Shown here: positions 19,133 to 26,804 of the stretch, in pieces
How the letters are laid out: each line of letters begins with the position of its first letter
Position numbering within the stretch: position 1 is the stretch's first letter
NCBI GenBank assembly: GCA_014075275.1
Contig: CP046179.1
Location: 2,427,932-2,491,931, forward strand
DNA from: Boseongicola sp.
GTDB taxonomy: Bacteria; Pseudomonadota; Alphaproteobacteria; Rhodobacterales; Rhodobacteraceae
DNA length: 64,000 bases
Direction of reading: 5' to 3'
Position numbers and translations under genes: made by a program
Notes under the pieces: model-generated
What the model was told of the DNA's origin: nothing
The model's input: the letters and a program-made list of their open reading frames with translations, nothing else
Database searches by the model: none

Positions 19133-19509
19133 TCCGCCCTCAGTATCATTTTCGACGAGTTGGGGATGACATCCACATTTGGAATGTTCGAAAACTACTG
19201 GAACTGGCTGAGGATTTGCCAGTGATTCAATTGCCCCTGGCTGACATCCAAGAGATTGATGAACCCTATTGGTTTGATATCGGAGATAGTGCGCCCACTT
19301 GCCGGGCAATCATGGAGCACGCACGCCAGGCCGCAAGCTCTGATCTGAACTATCCAATTCTGCTGTGTGCCGATGGGCGCATAATGGATGGTATGCACAG
19401 AGTCATCAAAGCTTTGAGCATGGATCACGCCACCATTCTCGCACGAAAACTCAATCGCACGCCGCCTCCGAATTTCAAGAACGTCCCAGCAGAAGATTTA
19501 AGCTACTGA
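19129..19509 (+). CDS. small ParB/sulfiredoxin-fold-like protein
   Basis: A 126-residue protein starting at TTG 19129, overlapping the stop codon of the transglycosylase gene. It carries PILLCADGRIMDGMHRVIKAL, which resembles the ParB/sulfiredoxin nuclease-like motif (DGxHR). Unlike ParB it has no helix-turn-helix or dimer domain. Function is unknown; members of this fold bind CTP or act on sugar or nucleotide substrates. Confidence 0.7.
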   Translation: MIRPQYHFRRVGDDIHIWNVRKLLELAEDLPVIQLPLADIQEIDEPYWFDIGDSAPTCRAIMEHARQAASSDLNYPILLCADGRIMDGMHRVIKALSMDHATILARKLNRTPPPNFKNVPAEDLSY

Positions 19510-19517
19510 AAGAAGTC

Positions 19518-19643
19518 CTAGCAGATGTGAATACCCCATACTGATCCCGACTTGCAGGATAAGGACATCGCAGAATCACTTCCAAGGTTTGCGACAGTCG
19601 CCAATGCAATGAAGATAATTCCGGCGATAAGAAAATCGCTCAT
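19518..19643 (-). CDS. possible 41-residue membrane peptide
   Basis: An open frame from ATG 19643 to TAG 19518-19520 begins MSDFLIAGIIFIALATVANLG, a good single membrane helix, followed by a polar tail with two Cys. No clear ribosome site precedes it. The otherwise empty space 19510-19854 contains nothing else I can support. Confidence 0.25.
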   Translation of the reverse strand: MSDFLIAGIIFIALATVANLGSDSAMSLSCKSGSVWGIHIC

Positions 19644-19854
19644 AGTTACAGCCCAATACTCGTTACACCCATGCCAGCCTCACCCAGGCTGAACGGTTTC
19701 AACATTATAGCTGATCAACTGTCCATACAACTGTGACAAGCAGATTCAACAGTCTGGTGCTGATATTGAAACAAATCCTAAGAGTTGTCGGAGGCATTCA
19801 ACAATTTGATATTAATGCGTTAAAACACCAGACTTCTATCGAACTAGCGAATAC

Positions 19855-20709
19855 TCATTCAGCAGCCAATGGAATGGACCGTCGTCCGATCTCGGCGATT
19901 TCAGCCGTTACATCACCCATTAATCTCGAAAAGTCGCCGAAATTACCATTCGGTCGCACCTGACGCTCGTTCATATATAGCGCCCGATCGATTTCGATTT
20001 GCACAACGTGCTGACGGCGCGCTGGCTTTCCATAGTTCTGAGTCACGAACGCCCCCGCAAAGGGGGCATTTCGGGCAACCCGAAGCCCCGCGCCTGCAAA
20101 CGCAGATTCTATGCGATCAACGATTTCGCCACTTGCCGCCGCTCCAAAACGGTCGCCCAATACGATGTCGGGGCGAGTTGCCCGGGTGTGAGAAAGGCTT
20201 TCAATTGCCTCGTGCGGCATCGAGTGGCAGTCCACAAGAATCGCTTCACCGAACAGCTCGAAGCTCTCCTTGAGCAGATTATGAATTGCAATATGCCAAG
20301 GCTGCCAGACATCGCGAATCCGTGCGTCTGCATCCCGGCGCGTAATCTTCCCACGGTAGATTGCCCGCCCATTCGCCACGACCCGTGGCACAACGCCTAA
20401 TCCCGAAGCAACGCGCGGATTGTGCGCCTTGCGGCTCAAACCTTCAATCAGAGCTGGATCAAGTTCATCCTGTGATCTGTTCACATCCAAGAATGCACGC
20501 GGATAGGTCGCGGCCAACAACGGCGCTCCTTGTTCTGGCGCTTTGGAAAAAAGCCTTTGCACAAAGGCATCTTCTGAAGATCGAAGAGTCAATTCATCCA
20601 GAACCGAGCGGCGCACAAAGGTCCAAGGGTATTCTGATCCGGAATGCGGCGAAGCAAATACGACGCTTGTCGTCCGCGCTTCTGGCATGGTCAGATTATA
20701 CGCCTTCAC
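19855..20709 (-). CDS. N-formylglutamate amidohydrolase family protein
   Basis: A 284-residue member of the FGase family, which hydrolyses N-formyl-L-glutamate or related N-acyl amino acids. Features are FASPHSGSEYP near residue 18, AFLDVNRSQDELDP, AILVDCHSMPHE and NAPFAGAFVTQNYGKP, plus VQIEIDRALYMNE. The metal-binding His and Asp residues of the family are visible in those motifs. No hut genes are near, so the physiological substrate is uncertain. ATG 20709 is used; ATG 20688 is an alternative. Confidence 0.88.
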   Translation of the reverse strand: MKAYNLTMPEARTTSVVFASPHSGSEYPWTFVRRSVLDELTLRSSEDAFVQRLFSKAPEQGAPLLAATYPRAFLDVNRSQDELDPALIEGLSRKAHNPRVASGLGVVPRVVANGRAIYRGKITRRDADARIRDVWQPWHIAIHNLLKESFELFGEAILVDCHSMPHEAIESLSHTRATRPDIVLGDRFGAAASGEIVDRIESAFAGAGLRVARNAPFAGAFVTQNYGKPARRQHVVQIEIDRALYMNERQVRPNGNFGDFSRLMGDVTAEIAEIGRRSIPLAAE

Positions 20710-20768
20710 TCTACAACTCCTGTCTTGGACCAGCAGTATAAGACGATTCCTGCTATCGCCAAAAGCCC

Positions 20769-20797
20769 TTGAAGTGGTGAAGAGTTGCGATTATTAT
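20769..20797 (+). promoter_or_regulatory. sigma-70 type promoter for tRNA-Val
   Basis: TTGAAG (20769-20774) and TATTAT (20792-20797) are separated by exactly 17 bases. Transcription would begin near 20804, about 64 bases before the mature tRNA. Confidence 0.6.
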
Positions 20798-20812
20798 AGA
20801 GCCACCGACTGG

Positions 20813-20830
20813 CGCGGGGCCTGCCCCGCG
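20813..20830 (+). other. terminator-like hairpin in the tRNA leader
   Basis: CGCGGGG (20813-20819) pairs perfectly with CCCCGCG (20824-20830) around CCTG, followed by TCTTGTTTGTTTGTT. It lies between the promoter and the tRNA, so it may be an attenuator or an RNase processing site. Confidence 0.55.
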
Positions 20831-20867
20831 TCTTGTTTGTTTGTTAAGGGCCGGGATCGGTCAATCA

Positions 20868-20942
20868 GGGCGATTAGCTCAGCGGTAGAGCACTTCGTTG
20901 ACATCGAAGGGGTCACTGGTTCGATCCCAGTATCGCCCACCA
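20868..20942 (+). tRNA. tRNA-Val (anticodon GAC)
   Basis: The acceptor stem GGGCGAT (20868-20874) pairs with ATCGCCC (20932-20938) and is followed by ACCA encoded in the DNA. The D arm has TTAGCTCAGCGGTAGAGC, the anticodon stem CTTCG/CGAAG encloses TTGACAT with anticodon GAC at 20900-20902, and the T arm has GGTTCGATCCC. It reads GUC and GUU valine codons. Confidence 0.97.
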
Positions 20943-21023
20943 TGAACCGCCAGTTGCCTTCGGGCATTGGCAGAACCGAAACAAAAGGCGCTCTTCACGC
21001 GCCGCGATATGAGGAGAAGGATC

Positions 21024-21149
21024 ATGAAGGTTCGCAACTCGCTCCGCTCGCTGAAGAACCGGCATCGCGATTGCCGTGTCGTACGCCGTAAAGGCCGCGT
21101 CTACGTAATCAATAAGACGCAGCGTCGGTTCAAGGCACGTCAGGGCTAA
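21024..21149 (+). CDS. rpmJ: 50S ribosomal protein bL36
   Basis: A 41-residue ribosomal protein beginning [27 protein letters not shown] lies just before ATG 21024; a longer frame from 20967 overlaps the tRNA flank and is not real. It is the zinc-free form: only one Cys remains of the four zinc ligands. The gene follows tRNA-Val by about 80 bases and may be read through from its promoter. Confidence 0.95.
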   Translation: MKVRNSLRSLKNRHRDCRVVRRKGRVYVINKTQRRFKARQG

Positions 21150-21170
21150 GCTGAATTCAGCAACTCGACT

Positions 21171-21203
21171 AAAGGGGCCGCCACTTGGCGGCCTTTTGTT
21201 TTT
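21171..21203 (+). terminator. intrinsic terminator after rpmJ
   Basis: GGCCGCC and GGCGGCC form a GC-rich stem around ACTT, followed by TTTTGTTTTT. It is flanked by A bases that extend the stem, a standard Rho-independent terminator. Confidence 0.9.
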
Positions 21204-21273
21204 GATCAACCATTTTTGGCAGTTGCCCCAAATCCCTCCGGTTCCGGCAAATACTCCAAAACTGAGTGTATCA

Positions 21274-21291
21274 ATAATTTGATCAAATTAT
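21274..21291. promoter_or_regulatory. 18-base perfect palindrome upstream of aldehyde dehydrogenase
   Basis: ATAATTTGATCAAATTAT is fully self-complementary and centred 74 bases before the ATG. The position and symmetry fit an operator for a dimeric regulator (MarR, TetR or GntR type), but no regulator gene is adjacent. Confidence 0.55.
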
Positions 21292-21356
21292 ATTTCCATA
21301 CTTGCTGGCGACATTGCGGAATGCCACTGTCCGCGTAACGCAGAAAGGATTCCCTC

Positions 21357-22790
21357 ATGATTGAGAAACGCCAGTTTTACATCGACGGTGCCTGGGTCGA
21401 CGCGATCAAGGGCACGGATTGCCACGTCATTGATCCCTCCACGGAGGAACCTGCTGCAATTATCTCGCTGGGTGGACAGGCAGATACAGACGCCGCCGTT
21501 GGTGCCGCGCGCGCGGCTTTGCCGGCATGGCGGGCAACTCCCGTTACCGAAAGAGTCAATTACGTTCGGAAAATTCTTGATGTTTACACCGCGCGCCAGA
21601 ACGAAATGGCCCAAGCCATAAGTCTGGAAATGGGAGCGCCAATCGACTTCGCTTTGGACGAGCAGGTAGATTCGGGTGATTGGCATATCAAAGGGTTCTT
21701 GAAAGTCGTCGAAGAGTTCGAATGGGAAGAAGATCTCTACGGACAGAAAGGCTCTCGCATCCTTAAAGACCCCATCGGGGTTGTTGGCATGATCACTCCA
21801 TGGAATTGGCCCATGAACCAAGTGGCACTCAAGGCCATTCCTGCCATGATTGCTGGCTGTACCATGGTTCTGAAACCATCAGAGATTGCACCACTCTCGT
21901 CCATTTTATGGTCTGAAATTGTAGATGAAGCAGGTGTTCCAGCTGGTGTTTATAATATGGTCAACGGAGACGGACCGGGGGTCGGAACACAACTGTCAAG
22001 CCATCCCGATGTCGACATGATATCCTTCACCGGTTCGACACGCGCTGGCATTGCAATATCCAAGTCGGCAGCCGACACGCTGAAACGGGTTTCATTGGAA
22101 CTTGGCGGCAAGGGTGCCAACATAATCTTCGCCGATGCCGATGACAATGCAGTCAAACGCGGTGCCAAAGCAGTCTTCGAAAACAGTGGCCAATCCTGCA
22201 ATGCGCCAACGCGTATGCTTGTTGAACGTTCTCGATACGAGACTGCGGTCGAGGAAGCCGCAGAAGTTGCGCAGAACACCCGCGTTGCCAGCGGGCACGA
22301 GAAGGGCAATCACATTGGCCCCGTCGTTAGTGACGTTCAATATGACAAAATACAAAATCTGATTCAAAAAGGCATCGATGAGGGTGCCCGCTTGGTGGCG
22401 GGCGGTACTGGACGTCCGGACGGATTGAATCGTGGATATTTCGTGCGCCCAACCGTCTTCTCCGACGTGAACAACGAAATGACGATTATGCGTGAAGAGA
22501 TTTTTGGACCAGTACTGTCAATCATGCCGTTTGACACACAAGATCAGGCGATGGAGGTCGCGAACGACACCCTTTACGGACTAACAAACTACGTGCAGTC
22601 CTCCGACCCTGCAAAACTTGAATATTTCGCGCGCAATTTGCAATCGGGCATGGTGCAAATGAATGGCAAGGGGCGCGGCAAGGGTGCACCTTTTGGCGGT
22701 ACAGGTCAGTCAGGCAATGGACGAGAAGGCGGTGTTTGGGGAATTGAAGAGTTCCTTGAAATTAAATCTGTCGGCGGTTGGCCTGAATAA
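21357..22790 (+). CDS. aldehyde dehydrogenase family protein
   Basis: A 477-residue NAD(P)-dependent aldehyde dehydrogenase. Glu248 in SLELGGKGA and nucleophile Cys281 in NSGQSCNAPTR are the catalytic pair; the cofactor-binding stretch is TPWNWPMNQ and the domain-bridging end is EEIFGPVL with PFGGTGQSGNGREGG. It oxidises an aldehyde to the acid; the substrate is not evident. The gene is followed by a ring-cleaving dioxygenase, and both have palindromes before them. Confidence 0.92.
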   Translation: MIEKRQFYIDGAWVDAIKGTDCHVIDPSTEEPAAIISLGGQADTDAAVGAARAALPAWRATPVTERVNYVRKILDVYTARQNEMAQAISLEMGAPIDFALDEQVDSGDWHIKGFLKVVEEFEWEEDLYGQKGSRILKDPIGVVGMITPWNWPMNQVALKAIPAMIAGCTMVLKPSEIAPLSSILWSEIVDEAGVPAGVYNMVNGDGPGVGTQLSSHPDVDMISFTGSTRAGIAISKSAADTLKRVSLELGGKGANIIFADADDNAVKRGAKAVFENSGQSCNAPTRMLVERSRYETAVEEAAEVAQNTRVASGHEKGNHIGPVVSDVQYDKIQNLIQKGIDEGARLVAGGTGRPDGLNRGYFVRPTVFSDVNNEMTIMREEIFGPVLSIMPFDTQDQAMEVANDTLYGLTNYVQSSDPAKLEYFARNLQSGMVQMNGKGRGKGAPFGGTGQSGNGREGGVWGIEEFLEIKSVGGWPE

Positions 22791-22817
22791 CCATTTGTTC
22801 TGGAACGGCAGAGCGAT

Positions 22818-22860
22818 ATGATATCATGTGCGTAAATGCGCGAATAATGCGCATTTACGC
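22818..22860. promoter_or_regulatory. palindromes in the dioxygenase promoter
   Basis: ATGATATCAT (22818-22827) is a 10-base palindrome. Right after it GCGTAAATGCGC (22830-22841) and GCGCATTTACGC (22849-22860) form a perfect 12-base inverted repeat with a 7-base AT spacer. A TATAAT sequence at 22870-22875 follows, so the repeat would cover the -35 region of a plus-strand promoter and looks like a repressor site. Confidence 0.6.
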
Positions 22861-22926
22861 GAGTTGCTATATAATTTTCAAACATTAGGTTCACATGCAA
22901 TCGGCAATCAGTCAAAGGACTTCGCC

Positions 22927-23856
22927 ATGCTGAACCAAATTCAAGGCCTGCACCATGTAACGTCTCTGGCGTCATCGGCACCGCATAACAACGCATTCTT
23001 CACCAACGCACTCGGACTTCGCCGCGTCAAGAAGACTGTGAACTTTGACAATCCAAGCGTCTATCACCTGTACTACGGCGACGAACTCGGTTCGCCCGGC
23101 ACCGTGATGACCTATTTTCCCTTTCCAGATGCCAGGCGTGGCAATCGCGGTACCGGTGAAGTTGGAACAACCTCATTTGTCGCTCCAAAGGGAAGCTTGT
23201 CAGCTTGGGGCGACCGGCTTGCACAACACGGAGCAACCGAGATTTCCAATGACACCAGATTCGGCGAGAATCGCCTCAAATTCTTGGGTCCAGACGGCGA
23301 CGCCTTTGCTCTGATCGAAGGCGAGGATGACCGCACACCTTGGACCGGCAACGGCGTCGGCGCTGAAATCGCTGTGCGAGGCTTCCACTCGGCCGACATG
23401 CGTCTGAAAGACGACGGAGCCAGCGCTGAACTCCTAAAATTTATGGGCTATGAAGAAATCGACCGAGACGGAAATGTAACGCGCTTCGCTGTGCCCGGCG
23501 GAAACGAAGCAAACATCATCGATATCGAAACGCTTCCTTCGGCTGACGAGGCAGATCAAGGCGCTGGTTCGGTTCACCACATTGCCTTCGCCGTTGAAAA
23601 TCGCGCGCGTCAGTTGGAAGTGCGCGAAGCGCTTATGGACACCGGCTACCGGGTAACTCCGGTCCTAAATCGCGATTATTTCTGGGCCATCTATTTCCGT
23701 GCACCGGGCGGAGTACTGTTTGAAGTTGCAACAAACGAACCAGGTTTCAATGTTGACGAAGATTCCGCCCACTTGGGCGAAGCCTTACGCCTCCCTAGTC
23801 AACACGCCCACCTGCGCGAGAAACTAGAACGACAGCTAGAGCCACTGGTCGCATAA
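22927..23856 (+). CDS. VOC-family ring-cleaving dioxygenase (hydroquinone type)
   Basis: A 309-residue protein with two glyoxalase/VOC modules. Candidate Fe(II) ligands are His9 or His10 (GLHHVTSL), His217 or His218 (GSVHHIAFAV) and Glu266 (VLFEVATNEPGF), the same pattern as PcpA, LinE and MhqO-type hydroquinone dioxygenases. AAAGGAC lies before ATG 22927; a longer frame from 22828 begins inside the inverted repeat and is rejected. It probably opens a hydroquinone ring; combined with the nearby aldehyde dehydrogenase it may detoxify quinols. Confidence 0.85.
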   Translation: MLNQIQGLHHVTSLASSAPHNNAFFTNALGLRRVKKTVNFDNPSVYHLYYGDELGSPGTVMTYFPFPDARRGNRGTGEVGTTSFVAPKGSLSAWGDRLAQHGATEISNDTRFGENRLKFLGPDGDAFALIEGEDDRTPWTGNGVGAEIAVRGFHSADMRLKDDGASAELLKFMGYEEIDRDGNVTRFAVPGGNEANIIDIETLPSADEADQGAGSVHHIAFAVENRARQLEVREALMDTGYRVTPVLNRDYFWAIYFRAPGGVLFEVATNEPGFNVDEDSAHLGEALRLPSQHAHLREKLERQLEPLVA

Positions 23857-23911
23857 GCCTTCTTTTTGGTAGAAATACTCCGGGAGGGTCTGGGAGGGCG
23901 GAGCCCTCCCA
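23857..23911 (+). repeat. stop-codon-abutting 3' element, copy 1
   Basis: Immediately after the dioxygenase TAA comes GCCTTCTTTTTGG, then AAATACTCCGGGAGGG, then a perfect hairpin TGGGAGGGC-GGA-GCCCTCCCA (23891-23911). Related copies begin at 35592 and 63072. It lies between convergent genes and probably ends transcription. Confidence 0.7.
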
Positions 23912-23917
23912 ACTTGG

Positions 23918-24565
23918 CTAAAATGGAGTCTTCACTTTAAATGTCAGGCCTTTTCCGCCGTCGGGATGGCGCAGTCTAATACTTTCGGAATGCAGCATCA
24001 GCCGTTCAAATTGGCGCGCGGGCCCTGTCGCATAAAACGGATCTCCCAAAATCGGATGACCAATTTCGCGTATATGCACTCTCAACTGATGCGAACGACC
24101 GGTCTTCGGGAATAACCGCACCCGACTTTCGCGTTCTCCAACGCGCAGAGCCTTCCACTCGGTCAACGCTGGCTTTCCTTTCTCATGGTCCACCATTTGA
24201 AGTGGCCGGTTCGGCCAATCCACAATCAAGGGCAAGTCGATTCTACCTTCCTTGTCGCGCACCTGTCCCCACACGCGGGACACGTATGTCTTCTTGATTT
24301 GGCGTTTCTCAAATTGAAGGCCAAGGTGCCGCTGGGCATGAGCCGACAACGCGAAAACCATGACCCCTGAGGTATCGCGATCCAAGCGGTGCACCAGCAG
24401 GGCCTCGGGAAAAACTGCCTGCACTCTTGTCAGTAGACAGTCAGCCAGATGCGGACCTTTACCAGGCACGGACAGCAGCCCAGGTGGCTTCCCCACAATC
24501 AATAGCTCATGATCAGAATGGACAATATCCAGCGGAACTTGCGGTGGCGCGTATATGTTGCTCAA
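23918..24565 (-). CDS. RluA-family pseudouridine synthase
   Basis: A 215-residue pseudouridylate synthase. Catalytic Asp62 lies in VHRLDRDTSGVMVFA, followed by KKTYVSRVWG and TGRSHQLRVHIREIGHPILGDPFY. It lacks an S4 domain and has the size of RluA, which modifies 23S U746 and some tRNAs, but the exact target cannot be stated. Its start overlaps the stop of the GFA gene by four bases, so they are co-transcribed. Confidence 0.9.
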   Translation of the reverse strand: MSNIYAPPQVPLDIVHSDHELLIVGKPPGLLSVPGKGPHLADCLLTRVQAVFPEALLVHRLDRDTSGVMVFALSAHAQRHLGLQFEKRQIKKTYVSRVWGQVRDKEGRIDLPLIVDWPNRPLQMVDHEKGKPALTEWKALRVGERESRVRLFPKTGRSHQLRVHIREIGHPILGDPFYATGPARQFERLMLHSESIRLRHPDGGKGLTFKVKTPF

Positions 24566-24927
24566 AACTGATCAACACCGTCTGAAATCTCGTAGTAATC
24601 GCCCTTTTCGCCGGTAAAAATGTGCTTCTCTAGGCGACTGCCCGTCGCGCCACTAACGGATCCCAACGAAAATGACATGAAATCCTCTTCTTGCGCCTTC
24701 CAAAACAGGAACGACCCGCAGATTGCACAAAATCCACGTTTCGCCTTTGACGAAGCTTCGAACCAACGCACATCACCCTCGATGACAATATCTTGCATCG
24801 AAGTCTGTGCCGACGACCAAACATGTCCGGATTGACGGCGACACTGCTCGCAATGACACGCTGAAACAGAACGGACTTCTCCACTGGTCTCGTATTGAAC
24901 CGAACCACATAGACACTGTCCTTTCAC
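24562..24927 (-). CDS. GFA family (glutathione-dependent formaldehyde-activating-like) protein
   Basis: A 121-residue zinc protein. CLCGSVQYE supplies the first CxC pair, CHCEQCRRQSG the second cluster, and GFCAICGSFLFWK the third, matching the Gfa/CENP-V fold. In Gfa itself the protein speeds S-hydroxymethylglutathione formation, but many members have other roles. It is the first gene of a two-gene unit with the pseudouridine synthase. Confidence 0.9.
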   Translation of the reverse strand: MKGQCLCGSVQYETSGEVRSVSACHCEQCRRQSGHVWSSAQTSMQDIVIEGDVRWFEASSKAKRGFCAICGSFLFWKAQEEDFMSFSLGSVSGATGSRLEKHIFTGEKGDYYEISDGVDQF

Positions 24928-24986
24928 TGCGCATTTCCTACCAACGATGAACTGCGCAATTAGAAAGCCTCAATCAGGAACCGTGG

Positions 24987-25445
24987 TCAACGCTGAAAAA
25001 CCGCGCGAAGAACTGCGGCGATTTCTTTGGCGTCCCGATCATTAAACGCGTCGAGCTGGTTGCTATCAATATCAAACACGCCGAGCAGATTTCCGTTCTT
25101 ATTCCAAACCGGGACCACCAATTCGGATCGTGTCGTGCTTGAGCAGGCGATGTGGCCGTCAAATTCATCTACGTCCGACACCAGTTGTGTTTTGCCAGTT
25201 CGCGCAGCAGCCCCACAGACACCCCTTGAAAAGGGAATTTCCAAGCAACCGTGCCCGCCCTGATAAGGGCCGATTTTCATCAACTCCGGTTCGACAACTC
25301 TGTAAAAACCTGTCCAATCGAACCGAGAATCAGAATGATGCACTTCGCACGCTATGGTCGCCATCAACGCGATAATATCGTCTTCGTCTGCAGCCACAGC
25401 CTGAATGCGCGCGCTCAGGTCTTCGTAGTCCACCGTTATTGTCAC
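24987..25445 (-). CDS. free methionine-(R)-sulfoxide reductase (GAF domain)
   Basis: A 152-residue single GAF-domain protein of the fRMsr/YebR type. The signature DWTGFYRVVEPELMKIGPYQG, the Cys in GCLEIPFSRGVCGAAART and the Cys in HIACSSTTRSELVVPV match the three redox Cys of the family. It would reduce free methionine-R-sulfoxide with thioredoxin. It faces away from the STAS gene. Confidence 0.88.
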   Translation of the reverse strand: MTITVDYEDLSARIQAVAADEDDIIALMATIACEVHHSDSRFDWTGFYRVVEPELMKIGPYQGGHGCLEIPFSRGVCGAAARTGKTQLVSDVDEFDGHIACSSTTRSELVVPVWNKNGNLLGVFDIDSNQLDAFNDRDAKEIAAVLRAVFQR

Positions 25446-25533
25446 AGCTTGTTTCCTTTTGTCGCGAACTGCTTACCGAATGGTAACCACTGCCGTCTAG
25501 GGTTGGCTCACATCGGTGCGAAGGAGATTCACC

Positions 25534-25878
25534 ATGGAAATGACTGCATCCGAAGTTAGCGGGGCACTGATCGTCAAAGTCGGCGAAAATCGTATCGATG
25601 CGGCAGTTGCCGTGCGCTTCAAGGATCAAATGCGTGAACTGACGGAGCATCCGTCAAATCGTATAATCCTTGACCTCAGTCGGGTGGAATTTGTTGATTC
25701 CAGCGGTCTGGGTGCAATTGTCGGCTCAATGAAGCAACTTGGACGTGGGCGGAAACTTGATCTGGCAGGCATGACGCAAACTGTCGACAAGGTATTTCGC
25801 ATGACCCGAATGGATTCCGTTTTCCGGATCTATGAGGATATTGAACATGCGTTTCAGGATATCGCCCATGCCTCATGA
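25534..25878 (+). CDS. STAS-domain anti-sigma factor antagonist
   Basis: A 114-residue protein of the SpoIIAA/RsbV type. The phosphorylatable Ser lies in RVEFVDSSGLGAIVGSMKQL. AAGGAG is eight bases before ATG 25534, so the longer frame from GTG 25516 is rejected. It overlaps the following anti-sigma kinase gene, so the two products very likely interact, with the kinase phosphorylating the STAS protein. Confidence 0.9.
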   Translation: MEMTASEVSGALIVKVGENRIDAAVAVRFKDQMRELTEHPSNRIILDLSRVEFVDSSGLGAIVGSMKQLGRGRKLDLAGMTQTVDKVFRMTRMDSVFRIYEDIEHAFQDIAHAS

Positions 25879-26356
25879 CGCCGCCATGAATCATGCACGT
25901 GCGGTTCCACCGACAACCGCCGCGGGCGGTGTGCTGTCGCGCACGGCATTTCGCGCCTCGTACGAAAATGTACGCCTTGCCATCGAAAAAGCCATGGAAA
26001 CTTTGAAGCCGCTGGACCTGGGAGAAGAAGAAGAGGGGTCTGTCCAACTGGTTCTCGCTGAAGCCCTGAACAACGTTGTCGAGCATGCTTACGCACCGGA
26101 TGCGCCCGGGGACATCAAGTTAGTATTGCGGCATGGGCGGGCCGGACTGTTGATAGAAATTCGCGATAACGGCAAGCCGATGCCGAATGGGCGCACGCCG
26201 CAGGGCGATCACCCAAGGGAAAAGACACCAGCAGAAGAGCTGCCCGAAGGTGGGTTTGGTTGGTTCTTGATTAAGCAATTGGCTCGCGACATGGTGTATG
26301 ACCGCGAAAATGGCGAGAATTTCTTAATATTCAGAATGGCTGTTGGCACACGCTGA
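25868..26356 (+). CDS. anti-sigma regulatory factor, serine kinase (RsbW-like)
   Basis: A 162-residue GHKL ATPase. N-box LVLAEALNNVVEHAY, G1 box LLIEIRDNGKPMP and G2 EGGFGWFLIKQLARDM are all present. ATG 25868 overlaps the STAS gene by 11 bases; ATG 25886 is an alternative. No sigma factor or RsbU-type phosphatase is in view, so the output of this partner switch lies elsewhere. Confidence 0.88.
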   Translation: MPHDAAMNHARAVPPTTAAGGVLSRTAFRASYENVRLAIEKAMETLKPLDLGEEEEGSVQLVLAEALNNVVEHAYAPDAPGDIKLVLRHGRAGLLIEIRDNGKPMPNGRTPQGDHPREKTPAEELPEGGFGWFLIKQLARDMVYDRENGENFLIFRMAVGTR

Positions 26357-26804
26357 CGAAGGTCAACTGTTGACGATTAACAACCGCTAGACGCCCGTTC
26401 AATCCAACGAATCATACCAGATTGCACAGCGACTACATATCAAAGTTCCGAAACGGACAGCCTTACCGCCGGCCAAACTTAGCAGCCGCAAGCGTCATAT
26501 CGGCGGAGAATTCACTGAACGCGGAAACAATAAGCTGTCGCTTTACTTCTCGTCACTGAACTGGACACAGGAACACACATTTGACTTAGTTCGACCACGA
26601 TGTTGCCTCGTCAAATAGGCATTCCTGATACGTAGCTGAATAATGGCTTCCCTCGGTGTCGCGTTTTACAGCCCCCACCCAGTACGCGGCACCGAGGTTT
26701 AAGACACGCCAAAACCGACCTTTGCCAATCAGGCCGATCTCAGATTTGCCTGATTGCGTAAGACTAAACTTGCAACAATTGAGTTTGATTAGCGCCTAGA
26801 GGCT
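26357..26804. other. 448-base gene-poor region with one long hairpin
   Basis: No convincing open frame is present. A 13-base stem (26651-26663 with 26685-26697; CCTCGGTG pairs with CACCGAGG, one G-U pair further in) encloses 21 bases. There is no T tract on either side. The rest is unremarkable sequence. Confidence 0.5.

Noticed and set aside
20967-21023. Longer form of bL36 starting at 20967
   Set aside because: The extra 19 residues are not part of the family and a strong GGAGAAGG site precedes ATG 21024.
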